64,000 bases of DNA. Origin: Phialocephala subalpina. Lineage: Eukaryota > Ascomycota > Leotiomycetes > Helotiales > Mollisiaceae. Position 1 is the first letter of the stretch; every line of letters starts with the position of its first letter. The notes under the pieces were generated by a model, which made no database searches, had not been told where the DNA came from, and saw nothing but the letters and a program-made list of their open reading frames with translations. Positions 22,181 to 30,948 of the stretch are shown one piece after another. The stretch lies in contig FJOG01000032.1 in NCBI GenBank assembly GCA_900073065.1, positions 557,054-621,053 on the forward strand, written 5' to 3'. The position numbers and the translations under genes are program-made.

Positions 22181-23162
22181 TGGCTGTGGGGTGTTGGTTG
22201 ACCAAACCGAAGAGGAGGGGGAATAGGAGGAAGGAGGCAACCGCGGTGAGGATAGAGTCGTCTCGTCGATTTAGGTGATAAAAATTCGCCACGCTCTTTG
22301 ATATATACATTGTGGCGAGAAGATAGCTCTGACCAGATTTGTTGAAACGCAGTGGTGGATTGCGGGGCGCCCTGGAAATAGCCATTACGCCTTTACGCTT
22401 CTCAATTACATTTATATGCCTAGGGTGAATGTTATTTGCTAGGCTAGCAACTGGAGTAATATTTCGTAGCCTTAACCACGCATTATATCGCAGCCCACAT
22501 TTAGCCCAGCCTTAAAAGAATTCTAATACTAAAACACGGGGTATTAAACCTGGCCCTTATTATACTCCCTCTCCGACTACTTCTCATAAGGTGATTTAGA
22601 AAGACGGTCTATTACTTAGCGATATTTAGGTATCAAAAATATCCTTTAAATTCCTTACTATAAACGAGTTTACTATATCCTTTATCTATTAAATAAGGGT
22701 ATAAAGCTACTAATATAATCTCGTTTGCTTGTAAGTAAAATAGGACAATGCCAATATAGAATAAAGCTATTTAAGAGGCAAAATATAATGGCATTTATCA
22801 ATTACAAGATATTTAAACGAGACGTTATAAGAGAGAGAAAGGATAGGAGAGAAGATAAAGAGGAAAGTTGCGAAAAGAGAGAGGAGATGGACATTTTTTA
22901 GAATAGGGGGACGAAAGTATCCTCCTGGATTATATTCTCTATATCTATTGATATAGTATAATGATACATATTTGGAATCTCTAGCTCGGAGGGGCTTTTC
23001 CAGGCCCCTCGTTAAAAGTTGATGATTTGTAGTGAACTTAGTCTTAGCCGTGCCGCGTCGCGTAATAGGGGTAGCAGACCCGAGCCGAAGATGAGCTTGG
23101 CTTGAGGCAATTCCTCAATCTGGCCTTGGGCACTATGACGAAGCGACAATGAACTAGCTAAT
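22181..23162. repeat. decayed, AT-rich repeat-like DNA, no gene
   Basis: From about 22400 to 22960 the sequence is AT-rich with many TAA/TAG in every frame, and carries a purine-rich tract (GAGAGAGAAAGGATAGGAGA, near 22830-22850). It resembles a RIP-degraded mobile element. No transposase, reverse transcriptase or terminal repeat motif could be read. Confidence 0.4.
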
Positions 23163-23435
23163 ATGGCACCTTCTGTCTCTACACATCCGACGACTGTTCA
23201 GACGATTTTTGTTGTTGACGAGGAAACCATAACTAGTGGTCCGGGCATCCATCCGCCACCCAAGGAGCAGTATGGCGCTACACATGTGAAGAAGCTGAGA
23301 GGTTTTCAGGGTCTCGGGAGAAAAGAAGGCAGATCGGTAGTTGATGAGAGTTTGCTTAAGATTGGGATGATTTTTGTTTCGCATGGTATTGGCATGGCCG
23401 AAGTAATAGCTGCGAGGATGGAAGGAAAATCTTGA
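23163..23435 (+). CDS. small hypothetical ORF
   Basis: 90 residues, MAPSVSTHPTTVQTIFVVDE to MAEVIAARMEGKS. Hydrophilic, no signal peptide or known motif. The only support is the open frame and a plausible start context (TAATATGGC). The minus strand is also open here, so this may be chance. Confidence 0.25.
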   Translation: MAPSVSTHPTTVQTIFVVDEETITSGPGIHPPPKEQYGATHVKKLRGFQGLGRKEGRSVVDESLLKIGMIFVSHGIGMAEVIAARMEGKS

Positions 23436-23824
23436 GGTGTAAGTTGTGACAGTAGCTCTCAAGAGATACAAATTCATTGCTACATTGCGTACTTGAAACC
23501 GTCCCAAGCATTGGCTGCTTTTTGATTATGCGTGAACGCACAATGAACTTTTGAAATATAAAGTTTTTAGAAGCGCTTGGCAATTCAAGTGGCTGGGAGT
23601 ACTAAGTTCGAGAAGTTTCAAGAACGGGAACCTTTGAGAATCGGGATGCTCTGAAGCGAGTCAATACGCGAGGATAACAGAAAACTGAGGCGCATGATCT
23701 CCTTCCAAACCTTCTCGCAGACTCTCAGTTCTTCAAAAAGAAGCTGACTCATTATGCTGCCGCTACATCTAAGAAGCATATCCCAGACAATCTCGCAACA
23801 AAACTCTGTATGCCCTTTTGTTAA

Positions 23825-24110
23825 TTGGGGCCGTCAATTACGGCACCTCCCAACGTCGCCCTTACATTATCCTCAAAACCAACACCAATCGCTGACACAG
23901 AAACTCAGGTACAAATCCAAACTGAACATCTATCCCCACTAACAGCAAATTCGACGACATTCATCCTATTCCGGAAACTACGAGCAAGCTGTAACTCGAG
24001 ATCTGGCAGCATGCCCTTCAATACCCTCACCTCATTGAGCCATATCTCGGCAAGTATCTCACTGCATTTCGACTCGTAGGTCCTCGTTACGAGCGGGTCT
24101 CGTGGTCTTG
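23825..24110 (+). pseudogene. 2EXR domain pseudogene, fourth locus
   Basis: One frame gives a disordered N-terminal stretch (PPNVALTLSSKPTPIADTE) leading to TTFILFRKLRAS, the degraded F..F..LP start of the 2EXR motif. A one-base frame change then gives SKL*LEIWQHALQYPHLIEP, with TAA where related copies have CAA/CGA before LEIW, and GKYLTAFRLVGPRYERVSW. So the core motif is split by a frameshift and a nonsense codon. No open continuation is seen beyond about 24110. Confidence 0.6.
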
Positions 24111-24432
24111 TGAGAGGTGATTGGTCGATTCGCGACGAACTACGGGTCTGGCATAAGCTTACGCATACAACGGGACAAATGATAACGCGTCCCGTAAGGT
24201 AATATTTTGGGTTAAAACACGTAGCGAGTGATCGATTCGTTGGGATATACTGACTAGCGAAGTTCGAGGGTAATATAACTAGTGCTTACGCGGGCGGTAC
24301 GATTATAAAGACCAGCGGAGCCTAGATTTCAAACAAGTGAGCGACCAGTACCGCCAAAATCTTCTCTGTTCGTAATATTTTATATCCAGCCAAGTCAGAA
24401 TCCATACCAAGGCTCTCGATTCTTTAGGGACT

Positions 24433-25300
24433 ATGAGTCTGCAGAGCTTCAACATGGACTCTATCCAGGCATTTGTTGCCTCGAATAAAGCGCAAGTGGA
24501 TCTCGCGTGGCACTTGTTCATATATGCACCGCTTGTTCTACGTCCCCAATTCGTGCGACACTTCACATCGAGCAAAAGGGCTGGATACTACAAATTGCCT
24601 TACATCCCCCTACTAGTCCATATCTTCCTCGGCGTTATTATCGTTGGCCGCTACCAGTTCAAAGCTGTGAGCTCCACCAAGCCACCCCAGGCAGACGCCC
24701 TTGACATAGCTATGGGCGTTACGAATGCCATCATTTCGTGGCGCCTCTGCAAGTACGAAAGCCGTGGCAATCCACGCATTGCACGCGTCGGGTTTCAGGT
24801 CATGGGGTTGATGCTATTGTTCCCTGCCCTCATGTGCTACAGGGCTGCAAACCCTGTGTGGTACCACGCCTTGGCCAAGATGCACAATGCATTTGTCTAT
24901 GTTCGATGGTTAATAGATGTTGGAGGTGGACTCGGTATTTTCGACGGATTCCACGAGCTTTATACCATCTCTGTGTTCTTTGGGGGTATTCTTGGAGCAT
25001 GGGAGGGCAGGTTTCCATGGGATGGGATCCTTGGCGTTCCTCTGGCTTTGGTGTTTCACATAGCTCTTGTCGTTGTGGAGAGATTCATATCTTCGCAGAT
25101 TACGCCAGAGTTAATGTCTCCACCCCTTTCTAACAGGATAAAGTATACTAACAACTTACAGAAATTCACAAGTCAATCCTTTCCTATGGCTGATGCTCTT
25201 CATTGGTTTGGTTGATGTTGGGACATACAAGACACTGAAGGGGCCAAGGGTAGTTTCTGATGATTCGAAAGATGTTGGGGATACCGACAACCAGACTTAA
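24433..25300 (+). CDS. fungal integral membrane protein, 2 exons, function unknown
   Basis: Exon 1 is 24433-25109 and exon 2 25162-25300. The intron has donor GTTAATG, branch TACTAAC and acceptor TTACAG. The product is 271 residues. Hydrophobic helices are visible at about 17-35 (AWHLFIYAPLVLRPQFV), 55-70 (LPYIPLLVHIFLGVIIV), 90-108, 123-140 (VGFQVMGLMLLFPALM), 160-200 (ELYTISVFFGGILGAW), 205-222 and, in exon 2, NPFLWLMLFIGLVDVG. No transporter motif is recognised. Splicing is needed to avoid a truncated C-terminus: without it the frame ends HWFG at 25215. An alternative start at the second Met (24454) is possible. Confidence 0.7.
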
Positions 25301-25962
25301 TGGCCCATGCTTCACAGGGGATCGTGGGAATTATCCGTTACGCTGCGACCAGCTTTGCGTCTCGCCTAATTTTGGTGAGAACATCAAAATCCCCTTGAGT
25401 CGCCAACTTCAAATAAACCTTTCATAAGAATAGATTATTAGAAAATCGCAAAATCTACATGCAACCAAAATTTGGGAAGTAGTAAATCATCTAAATGAGC
25501 ACTAGGATTTTCTTCGAATTTAATCGCGAGTTATAAGCGTTGCAAATCGGGCAAGTTTTAGCGATTAAACGCAAAGCTGGTCGCAGCGTAACGGATACAT
25601 TTCGTACAATTTTTGTGAATTTCTTGAAGACTTCAAGAATTTTGGCAAGGGAAGGGAATTTGGCCAACATTAAGGTACTTCTAGTACCGCATGGTAGTAG
25701 CATGAACGATAGGAAGGAGAGGGGTGCTGGCTGGAGGAAGACCCTTTGCCGGTGAAAATAGAAAATGGACAGATTTTCGAATCTTCCAACCGTGCTGGGA
25801 CTTCATCATGGTTATACTGAGATATTAAATCACAGAGAATGGTCATAAATTATGATATCATGTGCCAGGCACTACATACAAGTTGACAATATCCCTTAAT
25901 GCAGTAATTGTTCGCCATCTTGGCCAGACACTTGCGCCTGCCTGAAATACCATCCGCTCCAT
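25301..25962. other. intergenic stretch, no supported gene
   Basis: Short frames only. The first part is expected to be the 3' flank of the membrane-protein gene. Confidence 0.4.
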
Positions 25963-26345
25963 TTATCGTGTCTCAATCTCTCCCCATCCACCGTTGTTGA
26001 GGGAATAAATAGAAGTTCCCGAGTGAAGACGAGGCCCACGATTATAGCTAGATACTAACGCAACGACTACTCCAACATAAACATCTTTCCAGTCCATCCG
26101 ATTTAGACGCCTGCCAATTTTTCTGGCATTACGAAATGGGATCTTGCCGTATGGATGAGGTTCGTGAAATTGTATGCTGCGCTCAACATCAAGATTACTT
26201 GGTGTGAATTGCCAGATGCTTCCATACAGCTTCTGCGGGGCAAACCCAACGAACGACCATAGAGTACAGGAAATCTGACCAAGAAACCTCGCCTGGTTGA
26301 TCTCCTTGTCCAGCATTGTGGAACAGAGTTGAGATAGTCTTGAAT
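25963..26345 (-). pseudogene. possible 3' fragment of an unrecognised conserved gene
   Basis: The minus strand reads SRLSQLCSTMLDKEINQARF, LWSFVGFAPQKLYGSIWQFT, then DVERSIQFHEPHPYGKIPFR and ARKIGRRLNRMDWKDV. The regular pattern of hydrophobic and basic residues (HEPHP, K.PF..AR..GRRLNR) looks like a conserved C-terminal domain rather than a chance frame. No start or domain could be named, and the frame runs past any clear end. Confidence 0.3.
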
Positions 26346-26484
26346 GCGCATTTACCGAGAGCGAAGGTTGGTTGAATACCGTGCTGGACTGCAAGCTCAA
26401 GTGTCGAATCGGCTGATACTTTGGCAGTTCGACTCTAATCCTTCAATCTTCGTTCCACATCCGGTTGGTAAGCATGGCCGCTTC

Positions 26485-26592
26485 TACTCAGGCGCTAATC
26501 ACCCTCGACTCACCCTCGGCTCACCTGAGTCGTCTGAGCAGCCCCTGAGCAGGCCCTGAGCAGCCCTTGAGCAACCTGAACAACCTGAGTAG
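26485..26592. repeat. CTGAG-rich cluster 2
   Basis: Seven or more units of CCTGAGCAGC / CTTGAGCAAC / CCTGAACAAC / CCTGAGTAG type stand in a row, preceded by CTCACCCTCGGCTCA. It lies just beyond the 3' end of the second HET gene. A related block, CTCACCCTCAGCTCA, is in cluster 3 at 29.3 kb. Confidence 0.6.
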
Positions 26593-26672
26593 TACTCCCT
26601 TACTCCCTTAACTAATAAGGCTAAATATTGGCTTATAGCACGTGTTATATTATTTTTATTGAAAGGTAATTA

Positions 26673-28643
26673 CTATCTTAGATATAAGGATTGTACATGA
26701 AACTCTCCTTGTTGATAAGATTCCATCGCATCTCCATTCATAAGTCCATGAATATAACATTCTCCTAGAAAGTAATGCTCTCCAGTACCTGGAATTGGTC
26801 TTAGAGCATAAAGAGAATTGCCTCCAAAAAGAACGCAAATGATATCAGTTGGTTCTAGACACAATGGACCGATCCCCAATCTGCCTTGAGAAGTGATGAA
26901 AAGTTTTCGATCATCAGCGAAAATCATGGCCAGCTCAAAACTCCGAAACACTTCGGGATTGAAGACGTCTAGGACCAAGTTAATCAATTTTGTGGCTGTT
27001 ATAGCAGCTTCTTGATTCGGCGCATGGCAGGCAACCATCGAATCTCGCGCCCAGTTTCGAGTATCCTGAGACAAATCTCGATTGAGTTTCATATTAGGAT
27101 CAGCTTCTACAGTCAGGCTGAGAAGTTCTAGGAGTTCCCTTTGGCAAGATGGGGTGACCCCTTCCGTTACGCTCCTCTCAATGTTTATCAAGGAACGATT
27201 AGCAATGAACGAGGCAAAGCCACTCAGCACATATTCCCGACTTTGGCCAAAGGACACGCCATCTCCTTCTGTATTCCAACGAGAACCAATTGTAAGGGTC
27301 GAAATAAATGTTTCGATTAGTCCATTTCCATACACGCCCCCCAACTTATCGGCATGTCTCCTTAGCAGCTGGAATGATTCAACCAGATCCAAGTGGTGGT
27401 TCTCATACCTTATAGGTATGCCAATATGTTCGACATTGTCGAAAGAGAATCCACCCAACATCAAGATGCTCCAATCAGTTGCCTCCTTCAACTGGGGAGT
27501 GCTTTCTTTAGAAGCATGAAAGCCGATTCTGGAAAGCGACCTGGCATTGGAATCTGTCTTCGACCAAGACATTGCCCATGATGGGAATTCGGATGTGGAG
27601 TTTGGACTTGCATCATGAGCGAATGATAACACGAACAAGTCTTCCGAGGTTTTGATCAGATGAATCGTTGCCTGCGCATATACTTCGCTTGTTGTCATCT
27701 GGTAATTTGCCTTAAGAGGTATGCTATCGTCTGCTAGACCGATTAAAGCAAATACTCTATCCCGTGGATCTGTAGCATCGTAGTATGACTGACTGGATCT
27801 GAGCAGTACATCCCAAGGACGAACGGGTTGAAATAGGGCGGGAAGATGGAATAGCGCCAGTGATGGACTTGGGTTGACGGCCTGTGGGTCTGTGACATGT
27901 AAATTGAGCTGCAATGCGGCCGCCCAAGCGCATTTAACTGTTACCCATGGTATCTTGGAGTTCCCCCACATCACAATCACAGCATGAGCTACTGCAATCT
28001 CCTGAATGATCCAGATCCGAGTGAAATAGGGTAAATCGAGAAATTTTTCTAATGCATTCCAGCTAGGAGACCCTCTTAGCGGAAGACCTCTCTCTCGCAA
28101 TTCAATATCTGTAGGAAACCGAAGAGACGTTGGTGGATGGGATGAGCTAGAAGACAAGGAAGCGATGTCATTGATCAGATCCATGGCCAGAGAAGCTTCC
28201 GACAAATCATCTTTACCGAGCCACATCAGGACCTGATGAGCTCTTGAGTAGATATCCCTCATAACCTGGACTTGCTCGGATCGTTCTGGGATATTGTCTT
28301 GGTCAATACATATTTGATCAATCCAAATGATGCGGCTTCCGGATGGTTTCCGAAGAACTCGTAGAACGGTATCTAAACTTGCTGTGACTTTCAATGGCAT
28401 GTAATTGCAAGTTATTGTGTGAGTCCGCTCGCTGGACCCCCAGACATAACTTAATGCCTCGTATTGTGGCGCTTCTGCCATTGCTAGGACTGTGATTTCG
28501 CATTTGATATGATCTGTCTCGTAGCCGGGCTCGAGCGTAAGGAGTCTGAACGACTGGGGATTCGCCAGCGCCTCGTATTTGTACGCCATCTGAGGGGACT
28601 CAGCAAGATTGTCGGGGATATTATACGCTATGCTCTCTTTCAT
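26673..28643 (-). CDS. HET domain protein (second intact copy)
   Basis: The frame is open from 29021 to 26673 (782 residues), but the probable start is the Met at 28643 (MKESIAYNIPDNLAESPQMA), giving 656 residues. The first 126 residues upstream include a Thr/Arg run encoded by a GGTTCTG-type microsatellite and reach almost to an inverted-repeat element, so they are likely leader DNA. HET domain: APQYEALSYVWGSSERTHTI, IIWIDQICIDQDNIPERSEQ and MRDIYSRAHQVLMWLGK. Later conserved blocks: FLDLPYFTRIWIIQEIAVA and DATDPRDRVFALIGLADD, and a C-terminal ALRPIPGTGEHYFLGECYIH as in most HET proteins. It is inferred to act in nonself recognition and cell death, like the gene at 20 kb, with which it shares only the family pattern. 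Confidence 0.9.
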   Translation of the reverse strand: MKESIAYNIPDNLAESPQMAYKYEALANPQSFRLLTLEPGYETDHIKCEITVLAMAEAPQYEALSYVWGSSERTHTITCNYMPLKVTASLDTVLRVLRKPSGSRIIWIDQICIDQDNIPERSEQVQVMRDIYSRAHQVLMWLGKDDLSEASLAMDLINDIASLSSSSSHPPTSLRFPTDIELRERGLPLRGSPSWNALEKFLDLPYFTRIWIIQEIAVAHAVIVMWGNSKIPWVTVKCAWAAALQLNLHVTDPQAVNPSPSLALFHLPALFQPVRPWDVLLRSSQSYYDATDPRDRVFALIGLADDSIPLKANYQMTTSEVYAQATIHLIKTSEDLFVLSFAHDASPNSTSEFPSWAMSWSKTDSNARSLSRIGFHASKESTPQLKEATDWSILMLGGFSFDNVEHIGIPIRYENHHLDLVESFQLLRRHADKLGGVYGNGLIETFISTLTIGSRWNTEGDGVSFGQSREYVLSGFASFIANRSLINIERSVTEGVTPSCQRELLELLSLTVEADPNMKLNRDLSQDTRNWARDSMVACHAPNQEAAITATKLINLVLDVFNPEVFRSFELAMIFADDRKLFITSQGRLGIGPLCLEPTDIICVLFGGNSLYALRPIPGTGEHYFLGECYIHGLMNGDAMESYQQGEFHVQSLYLR

Positions 28644-29032
28644 GTCGATAGTTCGGAGTAGACGTTGGCGGAAGTGGACAAAGGCTAAGACGTCGGTGAG
28701 GATGTATAGTAATATTGGCGGAAATTCGGGAGATGGTTGGGGGAAGTGTAGTTGTTGACGGAGGCGGTGCAACTCTTCGTGTGTACTCTGGAGGACGTGT
28801 GGATTGTACGGTAGTGCTGGTGGTGCTGGTCTGGTGATAGTTCCAGTGATGGTTCCGGTTCTGGTCCTGGTTCTGGTTCTGGTGCTGGTGCTGGTGGTGA
28901 TGATGGTAAGGCTGCTGAACGGGTTGAAATGCATGCCTGAGGCTATAAGATTGTACGGCCAGAAACGGATTCCTGGGTAAAATTCGGCAAGGAAGCTATC
29001 CGGGGCTACACAGAAGGCCAAAATAGGTTCTA

Positions 29033-29301
29033 CGAAGGCGCACAGTTTTGAAAATCGTCCATTTCGCTAAGCGAGGTCCTTGAAAGGCCCACGTCTTTAA
29101 AAAATCGCAGCAAAACTCCCTAGAATTTTAGAATCACTAAAACGCAAAGAAAAGATACTGGGTCTTCTTCTCTTTCTCCTAGAACTCAGTTTAAAGTATT
29201 TGGACGTGGTCACGTTGCGATGCGCAATTTTTAAAAGTTTGAGATTTTGGGGTTCCTTACCCCCACTAAAAATGGACGATTTTCAAAACTGTGCGCCTTT
29301 G
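29033..29301. mobile_element. MITE-like element, 269 bp, with long terminal inverted repeats and TA flanks
   Basis: The left end CGAAGGCGCACAGTTTTGAA continues into AATCGTCCATTT (29033-29064). The same 32 bases recur inverted at 29270-29301 with a single mismatch (C/T). Both ends are flanked by TA (29031-29032 and 29302-29303), the target duplication of Tc1/mariner-type transposases. The 205-bp interior has no open frame. This is a non-autonomous element. No source transposase with these ends is in the window: the mariner at 16.4 kb has different ends. Confidence 0.85.
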
Positions 29302-29307
29302 TACGTG

Positions 29308-29386
29308 ATAGTGTGGCTCAGGGCATGCTTAGGATGTTCAGGCTCTGCTCAGGTATGCTCACCCTCAGCTCAGGTTAAAGCAGCAG
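29308..29386. repeat. CTCAG-rich cluster 3
   Basis: The sequence has GGCTCAGGGC, GTTCAGGCTCTGCTCAGG and CACCCTCAGCTCAGG units, the complement of the CTGAG motif, between the MITE and the pseudogene at 29.4 kb. With cluster 2 it brackets the second HET gene and the MITE. Confidence 0.5.
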
Positions 29387-30720
29387 CTACTCACCTCCGG
29401 AGACTAAAATGGAACCAGCGAGGATGAGATTAGAGTCTGACTTTCCTGACAGTCCCACGAGTTTTGGGTTTGATCTTCGGATGATCTCTATTAAGTTGGG
29501 CAAGCCAAAAAGAGAGGCTTGCTTCTTGTCCCATAGCTCGCCTAGTATCCAAAGTAGTTTGTCCTTCTTGATATCTTCGTTCTTGATGCTCATCTGAATT
29601 TGATTAAATCCTGGGATGTGAGGAACTCGGACGAAATGGGATCGCAGTAGCAGCGAAGGCGAGACGCCTCAGAAAGGTGCTCACTTTCTTCGATGCACAC
29701 CTCGTGAAAGTAGCCGGGATCCTCGCGCATTGCCCAAATATGTTCTTCAGCAGCTGATCGCTTGGATACAGCCAAACCCTTCAAGCGGGCGAGGTCTATA
29801 TGAGCTGGGGCCCGGTAGGGAGATTCGAAAGATATAGGCACTAATGATAGGAAGGGGTTGTCGTTCATCGATATGGATGGAGGCTCTGGCTAGATAGGAA
29901 TACTATCTTTCATCAACTCCGCAATTGGCGCATCTTGCATGAGCGACTGGCAGCATCGAAGAAGAAATCGAAGAGTTTCCTCCTGAATCTCGAGTAGCAC
30001 CAGGCCTTCTCCCGGCTGAAACCCAACACTAGAAAGCGCCCATTCGCTGGCTTCATGATTGTCGTCCTAGGAAATAAGTTCGCTATAGTTTTCGGGAGTT
30101 TCTCTTCCAGTAAACATTATCGTAGCGTTGAAGCACATAGCTTTCCTGATAGCTCCACAGGTCCATCCAAGTTGAGCCGATCCGCGATCCGCGTGGACGA
30201 ATCTGTCAGGAAGATGACGTCCGCGAGAATCAAGGAAGAGTAGGAGAGTTTTCCCTTTAACAAGGTCTTCTGTGTTAATATCACAGATAGGCCTCTAAGG
30301 ATCTGGTCTCCTTGTCTTGAAGCAGCAAAGCGTTTCCTTCCCTCTTCAGAGCCGTGAACTCTGTGCGATGCGTAGTTGAGATATTTGGTCGATTCCATGC
30401 TGCTTGGATGATTTTCGTGCGCTGCTCTCTGGATTTCTTCAGCCGCCGCTTCTAATGACCTCTTCGTGGCGCTGCAACACCTTCCGCAAGTGGTCCAATG
30501 CTCGAACACTTTATTAGATCAGTCCCAGGCCATCTGTCGAGCTTCTGACGGCTTTAGATATGAGGTCATTCGTTCCGCTTTTTCTGGGTCTAGGATGCTG
30601 AGGAACTTCTTTGGATCCCTATCAATATCTATCTGCCAATCGGACTCCCACAGCAACAGCTATATTCCGGCACCAATAAGCCTAGCCACGTTTTCCGAAC
30701 TCACTGGTCGTCTGTAACTC
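29387..30720 (-). pseudogene. decayed copy of a conserved fungal gene of unknown function
   Basis: The minus strand reads in order: SSENVARLIGAGI (stop) LLLWESDWQIDIDRD near 30.65 kb; PKKFLSILDPEKAERMTSYL; QMAWD (stop) SNKVFEHWTTCGRC; a 130-residue open stretch with SLEAAAEEIQRAAHENHPSS; then, after a gap, NPFLSLVPISFESPYRAPAH, AAEEHIWAMREDPGYFHEVC; and finally KLLWILGELWDKKQASLFGL near 29.55 kb. The order and style match a family of roughly 700-900-residue proteins often found near MYND genes in fungi, judged from memory only. The middle is missing, and stops are of RIP type (for example TGA for CGA). The right end abuts the CTCAG cluster and MITE. Confidence 0.55.
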
Positions 30721-30948
30721 ATTCGATGCATCATTATGACTGTTCAATTCGCAGCCCACCTGAAAGGCAACTACCCGTGGCGCTGACCTGCTGCTGCAGA
30801 TTCCCAGGCTGCATAATTTTAGTGAAGGCATGGATTTCGTTTGAATGCCCACGATCTTTTCATTTATCAGTTCTATCCTGCTCCTCAATATGACTTTAAA
30901 ATTCAATTTCTCCTGGAAATTGCCTTCGCCGGATCCATTCGCCCTAAA

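Noticed and set aside
22400..22960. Possible LTR or retroelement in decayed DNA
   Set aside because: A purine-rich tract is present, but no terminal repeats, primer site or polymerase motif could be read.
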